Assembly: GCA_031415695.1 (NCBI GenBank)
Contig: JANOSH010000044.1
Coordinates: forward strand, 1-64,000
Direction: 5' to 3'
Origin: JANOSH01 sp031415695
GTDB lineage: Bacteria; Actinomycetota; Acidimicrobiia; Acidimicrobiales; Ilumatobacteraceae
DNA length: 64,000 nt
Position numbers and translations under genes: made by a program. How positions within the stretch are numbered: position 1 is the first letter of the stretch; each line of letters begins with the position of its first letter. Below are positions 42,182 to 49,597 of this stretch, piece after piece. The notes under the pieces are model-generated. The model searched no databases. It saw nothing but the letters and a program-made list of their open reading frames with translations, and was not told where the DNA came from.

Positions 42182-42219
42182 GCACCCAGCGGTTCGAGAA
42201 CCGCGACTACGTTGGCGAG

Positions 42220-42963
42220 ATGAGTTCGATGACTGAACCTAAGGAAACCCTGTTTCGCACGGTGCCGCGCCAAGAGCGGTCAGGCAAGCGAATTGGACTC
42301 ATCCTCGACACTGCCGCTGTCCTCTTCGAGGAAATGGGCTATGACGCTACGACGACCAAACATGTCGCAGAGCGGGCCGGAATTGCCGTCGGCAGCGTCT
42401 ATCACTGGTTCCCCGACAAAGCCACCCTGGCCAATGCCCTCGCCGAGCGATACCTCGAACAACTCCTGAAGGTCTACGCCGCGGAACTTATCGACGACCC
42501 CGACGAGCACACCTACCAGTTGGTGCAACGCTTCGTCAGGGTTTTGGCCGAGTTTGCACTCGACCACCCCACATTTGCCACACTCTTCGTTTCCTCCTTC
42601 GACCCGCGTGTTCCCGACAGCCCAGGCGGGCGGCTTCGAGATGGCCTGCATCGCCAGGTTGCTACCTTGGTCGAGCTTCGAGCCGAGGGTACCGACCCCA
42701 TCATGGCCGAGGTCGTAACCACCACGGTGGTGACAATCTTCCACGCCCTCCTCGCGAGTGCTAGCCGATCGCAAGGGCCGCAGCGAACGCTGCATATCGA
42801 GGAATTGACCCATGTGCTCGTGGCCTATCTGGCTGCTCGTTTCCCGTCATCGAGCGATCCGATTTGGAACGAAATAGATCCCGTCATTCCCCCTTTGGCT
42901 AGAGCGCGCACGACCGCCGATGGGCACGTGGTGTTCTCGGCGTCGCCCAAACACGCTGATTAG
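42220..42963 (+). CDS. TetR-family transcriptional regulator
   Basis: 247 residues. The N-terminal helix-turn-helix reads ILDTAAVLFEEMGYDATTTKHVAERAGIAVGSVYHWFPDKATLANAL, given here as its key parts: TTKHVAERAGIAVGSVYHWFPDK is the recognition unit. The C-terminal ligand domain is variable, as usual. The likely targets are its own promoter and the divergent small membrane protein or the downstream OmpA-like gene, 27 bases on. The ligand is unknown. Confidence 0.88.
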   Translation: MSSMTEPKETLFRTVPRQERSGKRIGLILDTAAVLFEEMGYDATTTKHVAERAGIAVGSVYHWFPDKATLANALAERYLEQLLKVYAAELIDDPDEHTYQLVQRFVRVLAEFALDHPTFATLFVSSFDPRVPDSPGGRLRDGLHRQVATLVELRAEGTDPIMAEVVTTTVVTIFHALLASASRSQGPQRTLHIEELTHVLVAYLAARFPSSSDPIWNEIDPVIPPLARARTTADGHVVFSASPKHAD

Positions 42964-42990
42964 GCTGTTTGTGCGGTTACTCTTTCGGAT

Positions 42991-44109
42991 ATGTCGGACT
43001 TTGGAACCAGCACCGAGACTGCCAACCAGCTCAAGACGCGACTCGCCAGCGGCGACCTGCAATGGGTCCGCGAGCGATTCGCCTCAGGTGAACTGAACTT
43101 TCTTCGCGACCGGATTCCGGCCGACGATCGCACTCACTTCGCTCGTCGTCTAGCCGAGAACGATTTGCCGTGGATTCGTGAGGTGCTCGGCAAGGTCGAT
43201 GTTCCGGGGGTTGGTCCGCTTGTCTCCAACGACTGGTCTAGTTCGGGTGCACACGTACCGCCACTTGTAACCCCGATTACTCCGCCCGCCCCGTCGACGA
43301 ACGGCGGGTACAACTACACCATCAGCGAGCCGGTGGTACCCACCATCCCCACGTACTCGGCTCAATCCACCTCGACCGAGTTCAGCGAGGTGACCCAAAC
43401 GGTTGTCGAAACGACCAAGAAGCGGCCCACGTGGCTGTGGATCGTCGGTGCTGTCGTCGTTGCGTTCCTAATCGGCATTTTGCTGAAGAGCTGCGGCAGC
43501 GATGATCCCAAGGCAACGACCACAACGGTTGCTGGGGGAACTGCAACAACAAAAGCCGGAGCTGCAACAACGGTGGCTGGAGGAACTGCAACAACAGTCG
43601 CCGGTGGAACCCCAACAACGGTCGCCGGTGGAACCGCAACAACCAAGGCCGCGACCGCTTCCACGGTCGCGCCGGTGACAACCACGGTTAAGCCGGCAAC
43701 CACGGTTGCTCCAACCACCACAGTTAAGCCCGCCACAACCGTGGCACCGACTGTCGCTCCTACAGCGGCACCAACAACCGCAAGGCCGCCGGTTGCGGGT
43801 ACCGACTACACGGTCTACTTCGCCACGGGAGGCGAGGCCCCATCGGCTGACGGCAAGGCCAAGCTGGCCGAAGCGGCAGCCAAGATCAAGGCCCTCGGCA
43901 CAACAGCGAAGGTCAAGATCACCGGCTATACCGACTACCGCGGCACCGTGGCATCTAACACTGCGCTCTCCAAGGCTCGGGCCGAGACCGTTCGAAAAGA
44001 ACTCGAGGCGCTCGGTGCAAAGGCCGAGTACACGACCATTGGTGGCGGCGAGTTGTTGGCCGAGACCAACTTGGATCTGGCTCGCAGGGTCGAAATCGAC
44101 CTGCCGTAG
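42991..44109 (+). CDS. membrane-anchored OmpA/MotB-domain protein
   Basis: 372 residues. The N-terminal 75 residues contain repeated short helices (ASGDLQWVRERF, ASGELNFLRDRIP, AENDLPWIREVLG), perhaps a small helical bundle. A membrane helix follows near 150 (WLWIVGAVVVAFLIGILLKSC), then an Ala/Thr/Val-Ala-Gly-Gly-Thr stalk (TTVAGGTATT repeats). The C-terminal 100 residues are an OmpA-like domain: FATGGEAPSADGKAKL, ITGYTDYRGTVASNTALSKARAETV and RRVEIDL. The Asp and Arg that bind diaminopimelate in peptidoglycan are present. It probably ties the membrane to the cell wall. Confidence 0.88.
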   Translation: MSDFGTSTETANQLKTRLASGDLQWVRERFASGELNFLRDRIPADDRTHFARRLAENDLPWIREVLGKVDVPGVGPLVSNDWSSSGAHVPPLVTPITPPAPSTNGGYNYTISEPVVPTIPTYSAQSTSTEFSEVTQTVVETTKKRPTWLWIVGAVVVAFLIGILLKSCGSDDPKATTTTVAGGTATTKAGAATTVAGGTATTVAGGTPTTVAGGTATTKAATASTVAPVTTTVKPATTVAPTTTVKPATTVAPTVAPTAAPTTARPPVAGTDYTVYFATGGEAPSADGKAKLAEAAAKIKALGTTAKVKITGYTDYRGTVASNTALSKARAETVRKELEALGAKAEYTTIGGGELLAETNLDLARRVEIDLP

Positions 44110-44550
44110 TTAGTCGGCGCTTCCGCTTAGTTTCCCAAGCGCCCGACGAAGGCTCTGGGCATCGGTAGCGGTCAACGTTCGGGCGATGTTGCGTTGCAGC
44201 GAGCGGCGGTATGCCGGCAGTACCCGCCGGTACTCTTGTCGCCCGAAACTGGTGATCGCTGCAATCTGGCCCCGACCGTCGGCTTCAACGACTCGGCGGT
44301 CGACTAATTCTGCGTCAACGAGACGATCGACTAGGCGGCTGAGCGTGCTCTTGGGCACCTTGAGCGCCCCGGCGAACTCGTTCATGCGAACTCTCCCACC
44401 AGCTTGTTGCAGCACCATGAGCGCCTCGAACCAGTCGAGACTAAATCCACGGGTGGCGTCAAGGTCGGCGGTGAGCGCGCCTGATACCGCTGCGTGGCCG
44501 TCACGCAGTGCCAGCCACAGTTCGAGAACTTCAGAATCGTCGAGCGTCAT
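44110..44550 (-). CDS. MarR-family transcriptional regulator
   Basis: 146 residues from ATG 44550, which overlaps the upstream reductase stop as ATGA. The winged helix is visible as MNEFAGALKVPKSTLSRLVDRLVDAELVDRRVVEADGRGQIAAIT, with recognition part KSTLSRLVDRLV and wing ADGRGQIAAIT. It probably regulates the reductase with which it is co-translated. MarR proteins often respond to phenolic compounds or oxidants. It abuts the OmpA-like gene tail to tail. Confidence 0.85.
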   Translation of the reverse strand: MTLDDSEVLELWLALRDGHAAVSGALTADLDATRGFSLDWFEALMVLQQAGGRVRMNEFAGALKVPKSTLSRLVDRLVDAELVDRRVVEADGRGQIAAITSFGRQEYRRVLPAYRRSLQRNIARTLTATDAQSLRRALGKLSGSAD

Positions 44551-45770
44551 GCGAGACGTTGCAGGTTGGCGTACGTGTCGTCGAAGCTGGCCTGTTCGAG
44601 CAGAAATCGGCGACAACTCATCGTCAGTTTCGGCTGATTCATTCCCAGCACAGCGGTAAGTCGACCGTTGCGTTGGTACAACGCTACGAACGATCGGTCG
44701 GCTACTGACCCTTGCACGACATCCACTTGATCGGTGGCATGTGCTCGGCCTAGGAACTGGATGCGCCGGTCGTATTGCTCACTCCAAAAGAACGGCAGCG
44801 CCGCGTATGGCTCGGGGTCGAGACCAGCCCATGACGACATCATGTTCTTTGCCGCCAACGCACCCTGCTCGGCTGCATTAGTCCAGTGTTCGATGCGAAC
44901 TTCCTCGCCCAACAACGAGTTCGGCCACCGAGCTATGTCACCGGCGGCGTAGACACCAGCCAGAGACGTGGCCAGGAACTCGTCGCAGACCACGCCGTCG
45001 CGAATGGTGATACCGCTCGATTCAAGCCACCCGGTCGACGGCGACACGCCTACGCCGACGACCACGACGTCGGCAGGTACTTGTGTGCCGTCAGCCAGTC
45101 GGACGGCCTCCACCCGTTTGGTCCCGTCGAACCCGGCGACACCGACGCCGAGGTGAAGGATCACACCATGGTCGCCGTGGATATCAGCACAGGCCATTCC
45201 CATTTGCGGACCCAGGCCTCGCACCAGCGGAACCTCGAGGGCCTCGACAATCGTGACATCGCAACCCAGCATGCGTGCAGTCGCGGCCACCTCTGCCCCG
45301 ATAAAGCCCGCACCAATCACGCACACGCGAGGTGACCCAGTCCTCAACGCGGAGCGAAGGGCGAGGGCCTCGTCGAGCGTTCGTAGTTGATAGATACCTT
45401 CGAGCCCCGGTTGGTTCGGCAGCACGCGACACGCCGCGCCAGTGGCGATTACACAACCGTCGAAACCAACACGTTCGCCGGTATCGAGAACCACCTCACG
45501 CGCATCACCATCGAGTTCTACCGCCTTTGTAGCCAAGCGCAGGTCGAGCCCGAGATCGCTTATCGCGTCGGGTTTGCGAAGGAAGATACGATCAGGTTCC
45601 CATTCGCCCGACAACAACTTTTTCGATAGCGGCGGCCGATCGTAGGGGAGATGGGGCTCGGCACCGATGACCACGATGCGGCCGTCGAAACCTTCCTGGC
45701 GCAGCGACTCGGCGCCACGCAGACCTGCCAAGGAGGCGCCGACAACTACAACGGTTCGTTCGTGCGACAT
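44547..45770 (-). CDS. FAD/NAD(P)-dependent ferredoxin/rubredoxin reductase-like protein
   Basis: 407 residues from ATG 45770. FAD-binding VVVVGASLAGLRGAESLRQEGFDG, the PYDRPPLSK segment and the ATGAACR loop are followed by NAD-binding VCVIGAGFIGAEVAATARMLG and the second FAD motif VYAAGDIARW. This is the class of reductases that feed electrons to ferredoxins of Rieske dioxygenases, rubredoxins or P450s. No such partner is adjacent; a P450 lies 5.5 kb away. A terminator hairpin ends 25 bases before its start codon, which leaves little room for a normal promoter. Confidence 0.88.
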   Translation of the reverse strand: MSHERTVVVVGASLAGLRGAESLRQEGFDGRIVVIGAEPHLPYDRPPLSKKLLSGEWEPDRIFLRKPDAISDLGLDLRLATKAVELDGDAREVVLDTGERVGFDGCVIATGAACRVLPNQPGLEGIYQLRTLDEALALRSALRTGSPRVCVIGAGFIGAEVAATARMLGCDVTIVEALEVPLVRGLGPQMGMACADIHGDHGVILHLGVGVAGFDGTKRVEAVRLADGTQVPADVVVVGVGVSPSTGWLESSGITIRDGVVCDEFLATSLAGVYAAGDIARWPNSLLGEEVRIEHWTNAAEQGALAAKNMMSSWAGLDPEPYAALPFFWSEQYDRRIQFLGRAHATDQVDVVQGSVADRSFVALYQRNGRLTAVLGMNQPKLTMSCRRFLLEQASFDDTYANLQRLA

Positions 45771-45790
45771 CCCGTCACATTGCCACAAAA

Positions 45791-45822
45791 ATGCGAAGGC
45801 GCTCACTTGCGTGAGCGCCTTC
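45791..45822 (-). terminator. rho-independent terminator after the miniprotein gene
   Basis: GAAGGCGCTCAC (45795-45806) and GTGAGCGCCTTC (45811-45822) form a perfect 12-base-pair stem with a 4-base loop. On the minus strand it is followed by GCATTTTTG. It would end transcripts of alkB and the miniprotein before the reductase gene. Confidence 0.85.
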
Positions 45823-45887
45823 ACTGTCAATCAGGTGCACCACCACCCTTGGGGTTGCCGGAGTGCAAGCACCCGGACTAGCAGACC

Positions 45888-45983
45888 TCAGCTCTCGCCG
45901 AGCACAGCAACCAGGGTTGCTGCGAAGAGCATCAGCATGACGACTGACATGAGAGCTGCAAGAGCTTGAAACATCATGGTCAT
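45888..45983 (-). CDS. 31-residue hydrophobic miniprotein
   Basis: MTMMFQALAALMSVVMLMLF is followed by AATLVAVLGES and a stop, so the protein is almost entirely one membrane helix, Met-rich, with a short polar C-terminus. The ATG at 45983 is preceded by AAGGAG at ideal spacing (6 bases), one of the best ribosome-binding sites in the window. It overlaps the alkB stop as ATGA, and a strong terminator lies 66 bases after its own stop. These signals support a real gene. I know no family for it. It could be a regulatory membrane peptide or, less likely, a type I-toxin-like peptide. Confidence 0.65.
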   Translation of the reverse strand: MTMMFQALAALMSVVMLMLFAATLVAVLGES

Positions 45984-46750
45984 GAGGTACTCCTTTCCGT
46001 TGGTCCGGATGCCGTAACACCCGAACCCCACGGACTACTGTGATGACATTCAGTAGCGACTCGGTTGCGCAATTGTGACGATTGCGCGCGATTTCTCGCC
46101 GACCCAGCCGGGTGAACAGCGCGAGGGTCGACACGTTGGCCAGACCTGAACACAATGCTGATTCTTGGGCCGGCACGAGCAACTTTCGGGACCGTATGTT
46201 GCCACTGCTCTTGACATCGCCCACCCATGACGAGGAGATCGCCATGACCGAGCAAATAGGCGTGAGAGGGCCCGCCGCCGAGGGGGCGAAGAAGAAACGG
46301 ACGAGCCGCCCCCACGCTGACTGTTGCGACGACCGGCTCGGCCGGTTGGCCCGCCACCCGGTCACCATGCCATGCCACGCTGTCGTGGCCATCGCGATAG
46401 AAGTTGCAGCCGACGCTGGTGAGGTCGATGCCGTACAACGCCGACAAGTTACGGCGCATCTGTTCCAGAAGCGGCGACGGCAGCGAGACACCCGAGATGG
46501 CATGCCAACCCCACACGAGCCGGGGTTCACGAACCATGCGGTCGTACATGGGCACGGTGCGATGTTGCCAAGACAGACCTGTGGCTAGCTGACCAAAGAA
46601 CAGGTCGGACCCGTGCAGCCATCCCGCAGCAGTGTCGACCCAGCAGTCGTCGTCGAGGTGGCGCCGAGTTACATCGGCCGGGGTCGGCTGAAGGAACGGC
46701 TCCCCGCCGGCGAACAGCGAACCTTGGAGTATCGAGGCGAGATCGGGCAT
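45980..46750 (-). CDS. alkB: AlkB-family 2-oxoglutarate/Fe(II) dioxygenase (DNA/RNA repair)
   Basis: 256 residues. The core has GCNFYRDGHDSVAWHGDRVAG (the HxD iron ligands), ATVSVGAARPFLLRP, and QHTVPKV with the third His, then RISIVFR with the arginines that bind 2-oxoglutarate. It demethylates alkylated bases oxidatively. Homologues usually end near the FR motif. Here about 50 extra residues of non-conserved sequence follow. Because the extended frame ends in an ATGA overlap with the miniprotein gene, the extension may be genuinely translated. Confidence 0.88.
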   Translation of the reverse strand: MPDLASILQGSLFAGGEPFLQPTPADVTRRHLDDDCWVDTAAGWLHGSDLFFGQLATGLSWQHRTVPMYDRMVREPRLVWGWHAISGVSLPSPLLEQMRRNLSALYGIDLTSVGCNFYRDGHDSVAWHGDRVAGQPAEPVVATVSVGAARPFLLRPLGGGPSHAYLLGHGDLLVMGGRCQEQWQHTVPKVARAGPRISIVFRSGQRVDPRAVHPAGSARNRAQSSQLRNRVATECHHSSPWGSGVTASGPTERSTS

Positions 46751-46819
46751 GCCAAGGATCTTCGCGAACCGAACAGGTGTTCGTCAAGCGCGATCGGCAA
46801 GACTGTCGAGGTGGGAGAC

Positions 46820-47623
46820 GTGTACCAACTCGACGATCCCGACGACCATCGGTTGGCACCCTATCGTGCGCTCAACGATGTCGAACTTCGCCGCCTCACC
46901 GAACCACGCGACGGTGTCTTCATCGTTGAAGGTCCTGTCGCTGTCGACCGATTGATGACGTCGAGTTATCACGCGCTATCGGTGCTGGTGACACCAAAAA
47001 AGCTCGACCGGCTGTCACCTAGCGTCACGCAGTCGCCTACCCCCGTTCTGGTTGTTGCGCTCGACCTTATGGCCACGATCGTTGGTTTCGATCTCCACCG
47101 AGGCGTGCTGGCCGCCGGACGACGGCCGCCTTCACGAAGCCCGTCCGAGGTGCTGAACCATGCTCACACAGCGGCGTTCCTTGAAGGCATCAACGATCTC
47201 GAGAACCTTGGCACAATCGCGCGGTCGGCCCGCGCTCTCGGAGTCGACGCGCTTGTACTCGACCCAACCTGCGCCGACCCGTTGTACCGCCGCTGTATCC
47301 GCGTGTCGATGGGCGAGATCCTGCATCTGCCGATCGCTCGAAGCACCGATTGGGCCGTTACCCTGGCCGAGGCGGCCGCGTCTGGTTGGCAGGTGCTAGC
47401 GCTAACGCCGTCGCCCGATGCCATCGATATCCGCGACGTGCGACGACAGCCCGGCAATCGGCTAGCTCTGCTGCTCGGGGCCGAAGGCCCAGGCCTAACG
47501 CCCTTGAGCCTGGCTGCAGCTCACGAGCGAGTGCGCATTCCGCTCGCAGAGGGTGCCGACTCCATCAACGTCGGCCATGCCGCCGCCATAGCGTTTCACC
47601 GTCTGGCACCGAGACCGAAGTAA
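46820..47623 (+). CDS. SpoU/TrmH-family RNA 2'-O-ribose methyltransferase
   Basis: 267 residues if started at GTG 46820; GTG 46811 is an alternative. The N-terminal substrate-binding part has PYRALND..RLTEPRDGVFIVEGPVAVDRLM. The SPOUT domain shows motif 1 DLENLGTIARSARALGVDALVLD, motif 2 LALLLGAEGPGLTP and motif 3 RIPLAEGADSINVGHAAAIAFH, with the Asn and Glu residues that bind S-adenosylmethionine in the trefoil knot. It probably methylates rRNA or tRNA. The promoter region is shared with the divergent alkB gene. Confidence 0.9.
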   Translation: MYQLDDPDDHRLAPYRALNDVELRRLTEPRDGVFIVEGPVAVDRLMTSSYHALSVLVTPKKLDRLSPSVTQSPTPVLVVALDLMATIVGFDLHRGVLAAGRRPPSRSPSEVLNHAHTAAFLEGINDLENLGTIARSARALGVDALVLDPTCADPLYRRCIRVSMGEILHLPIARSTDWAVTLAEAAASGWQVLALTPSPDAIDIRDVRRQPGNRLALLLGAEGPGLTPLSLAAAHERVRIPLAEGADSINVGHAAAIAFHRLAPRPK

Positions 47624-47624
47624 G

Positions 47625-47870
47625 TCAGCACCCGATGGCTTCCTTGACGGCCCGGCAGACTTCGGCCATTCGATCGTCGCCAAGCATGCCAAGCCGAACG
47701 CTGAGAACCCCGCTGGGTATCAGTTGCAACAGTTGAGCGTTGAGAACCGACAAGTCGTCCACCCCCTCCAAACGTCCAATAAGTACTTCGCTGGGTAGGC
47801 CGAGCCGGCGCGTCGTTGCGGGGATGATCTGCACCTCGTTGAGCCCGGTGAAGGTCGACAAGATGACCAC
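47625..47870 (-). pseudogene. MazF/PemK-type toxin relic, N-terminally truncated
   Basis: 81 residues from a GTG. The part VVILSTFTGLNEVQIIPATTRRLGLPSEVLIG continues to VLNAQLLQLIPSGVLSVRLGMLGDDRMAEVCRAVKEAIGC, which matches the second half of MazF toxins (PATTxxxGLPxEV... and the closing RxGxLxxxxMxxVCRAL). The usual N-terminal WWADLG/PRGSEP part with catalytic residues is missing. The frame upstream is open to a TAG at 47928-47930 but holds no such sequence. No mazE antitoxin gene is next to it. It ends two bases after the SpoU gene's stop on the other strand. Confidence 0.6.
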
Positions 47871-47904
47871 TCGAAAGGGCTGGATGCGGACTGACCGCGA
47901 AATA

Positions 47905-47958
47905 GCGATACTAGACGTCGCGTAAAAACGCTAGTATGAGGCGCGCTAGCACGCTAGC
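47905..47958. promoter_or_regulatory. GCTAG/CTAGTAT repeat cluster between two relic genes
   Basis: ATACTAG (47908-47914) and CTAGTAT (47931-47937) are inverted copies. GCTAGC occurs at 47945-47950 and 47953-47958, each itself a palindrome. CTAG is normally rare in high-GC genomes, and five copies in about 50 bases resemble a multi-site toxin-antitoxin operator. It lies upstream of both the MazF relic and the ATPase pseudogene. Confidence 0.4.
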
Positions 47959-47970
47959 TTAACTGGTCAA

Positions 47971-48570
47971 ATGGCCGCCGCGAACTACGTCCCCAGGCTT
48001 ATCGACCGGCACCTCGACGACATCTTGAATGAGGTCGGTGCAGTGTTGTATTCGTTTCTACGTCGACGCTGCGCTCCGTAGCGGATTTCCCGAGGCCGCC
48101 CGAATCGGCTCGGACCGTGTCCGCAAAGCATGGATGGCCTCCTACGTCGACCAACTTGTTCTGCGCGATACAAGGGACGCCGGCGAGGACCGGGATCCAC
48201 TACGATTGCGGCGATATCTGCGCGCTGTTGCGGCGAACACTGCCGGAACAGATCCCCGCCTGGACCACCTCACGCTTGTCGCAGCTGAATCAAACGCCGA
48301 AGCGATACGTCGTGGAACCGGCGCTTCTCGGACCTCTTTGGCAGCTAGACGCTCGCGCTATCCTCCGAGACGGCGACCTCCTGGGACGTATCATCGATTC
48401 GTTTGTCGCCGCGCAGATTCGAGCGGAATGCACGTCCTGCGATAGCTCCCCCACCATCTCCGACGGACAGACGGCCGCCACGATTTCACACCGGCCCGTT
48501 CACATATCGGATGGACGACAGAATTTGGGCACTTCCGATCTCATCTCTGTGGGCCTCGCGCTCCGAATAG
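47971..48570 (+). pseudogene. AAA ATPase (DUF4143 family), internally deleted and frameshifted
   Basis: Both ends of a DUF4143 ATPase survive. The start MAAANYVPRLIDRHLDDIL is typical, and the end (frame shifted) HTGPFTYRMDDRIWALPISSLW matches the family's closing strand before a TAG at 48568-48570. Between them, GFPEAARIGSDRVRKAWMASYVDQLVLRD and LRRYLRAVAANTAG lie in one frame, and PAWTTSRLSQLNQTPKRYVVEPALL with RDGDLLGRIIDSFVAAQIRAE in another. The whole Walker-A region and a segment after NTAG are missing, and at least three frame changes are needed. Intact proteins have about 400 residues. This is clear gene decay, not a single sequencing error. Confidence 0.8.
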
Positions 48571-48646
48571 ACTGCAAGCCGTCTGTGTAGATGGTCTGCC
48601 AGCCACGTCCCAACGATTCCTCGGTGTGGGCCTATACGCTCTCGGG

Positions 48647-49597
48647 GTGAACGAAGCATGGATGACCCGGGCGCGCGTGCTCGTCGTTGCTGGCAAAGGT
48701 GGTGTCGGTTCGAGCACCGTGGCTGCCGCGCTCTCGCTCGCCATGGCCCGCAGGGGGGCCGATGTCCTGCTGATTTCCGTCGACGGGCGCCCCGGCTTGG
48801 GGCCGTTGCTCGGCGGCGAGCCCCTTGATGATCGTGATCAGCTCCTCAAGAAGGTCGGACGCAAAGGTCGTATCCGGGGTCGGACGATCCCTCCTCGACA
48901 AGCGTTTGCCGACTATCTGGACATGAAGGGCATCGGCGGCGTGCTGCGAAGGACCGCAGCCGCCGCCTCGCTCGACACCATCGCTGCGTCAACGCCAGGG
49001 CTTGAGCACCTTCTCGTGCTCGGCAAGATCAAAGAACTCGTGCGAGAGGGCGCCGCAGACGTCATCGTCGTCGACACCCCACCGGCAGGTCACGCGGCCG
49101 CTTTTCTCCGGTCGGCTACGGCATTGCAAGAGATCGTTTCGAGTGGCCCCGTTCGAACGCAAGCCGATGAGGTCGCCGCGATGCTGGGCGACCGAACGCA
49201 ATGTCAGGCGACACTGGTCACGTTGCCCGAAGAGACGCCGGTCAGTGAGGTGATCGAACTGGCCTACGACATCGAACATCATGTGGGCATCACCTTGACG
49301 CCACTGATCGTCAATGGCTGCTGGCCCGAGCGCTCTGGGCTGGCCGTATCGCCTCGAATCGCCGCCCGCGATGCCGACATTAAGCTAACGGCTTCGCAGC
49401 TCCGGGCCCTCGATGTGTCGGCACGATTTGGGCGGTCTCGCCAACGTCTCACGGCGACGCAACTCGAACGGCTGGCCAGGGAGCTTCCCCTACCCATAAT
49501 CACCCTGCCTCGTTTGACCACGGCACGCGTTGGGCCGCTCGAACTGGCCGAGTTGGCCGACGCTCTGGTCGACGAACGATCGTCGATGGCATCGTGA
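48647..49597 (+). CDS. ArsA/Get3-like ATPase, subunit 1 (BagA-like)
   Basis: 316 residues from GTG 48647; ATG 48662 is an alternative. The deviant Walker A is VVAGKGGVGSSTVAAAL: the signature lysine (GKGG) is present but the usual lysine before S/T is a serine. DTPPAGHAAAFLR is the switch II region, and LVTLPEETPVSEVIEL is a Get3-type segment. The paired gene overlaps it by four bases. In mycobacteria such a pair (Rv3679-Rv3680) forms a heterodimer. The substrate is unsettled; arsenite resistance is unlikely without arsB or arsR nearby. Confidence 0.85.
   Translation: MNEAWMTRARVLVVAGKGGVGSSTVAAALSLAMARRGADVLLISVDGRPGLGPLLGGEPLDDRDQLLKKVGRKGRIRGRTIPPRQAFADYLDMKGIGGVLRRTAAAASLDTIAASTPGLEHLLVLGKIKELVREGAADVIVVDTPPAGHAAAFLRSATALQEIVSSGPVRTQADEVAAMLGDRTQCQATLVTLPEETPVSEVIELAYDIEHHVGITLTPLIVNGCWPERSGLAVSPRIAARDADIKLTASQLRALDVSARFGRSRQRLTATQLERLARELPLPIITLPRLTTARVGPLELAELADALVDERSSMAS

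Noticed and set aside
45775..46530. A 251-codon frame overlapping alkB
   Set aside because: It lies in another frame of the same strand as alkB and ends past the terminator. alkB motifs show which frame is coding.
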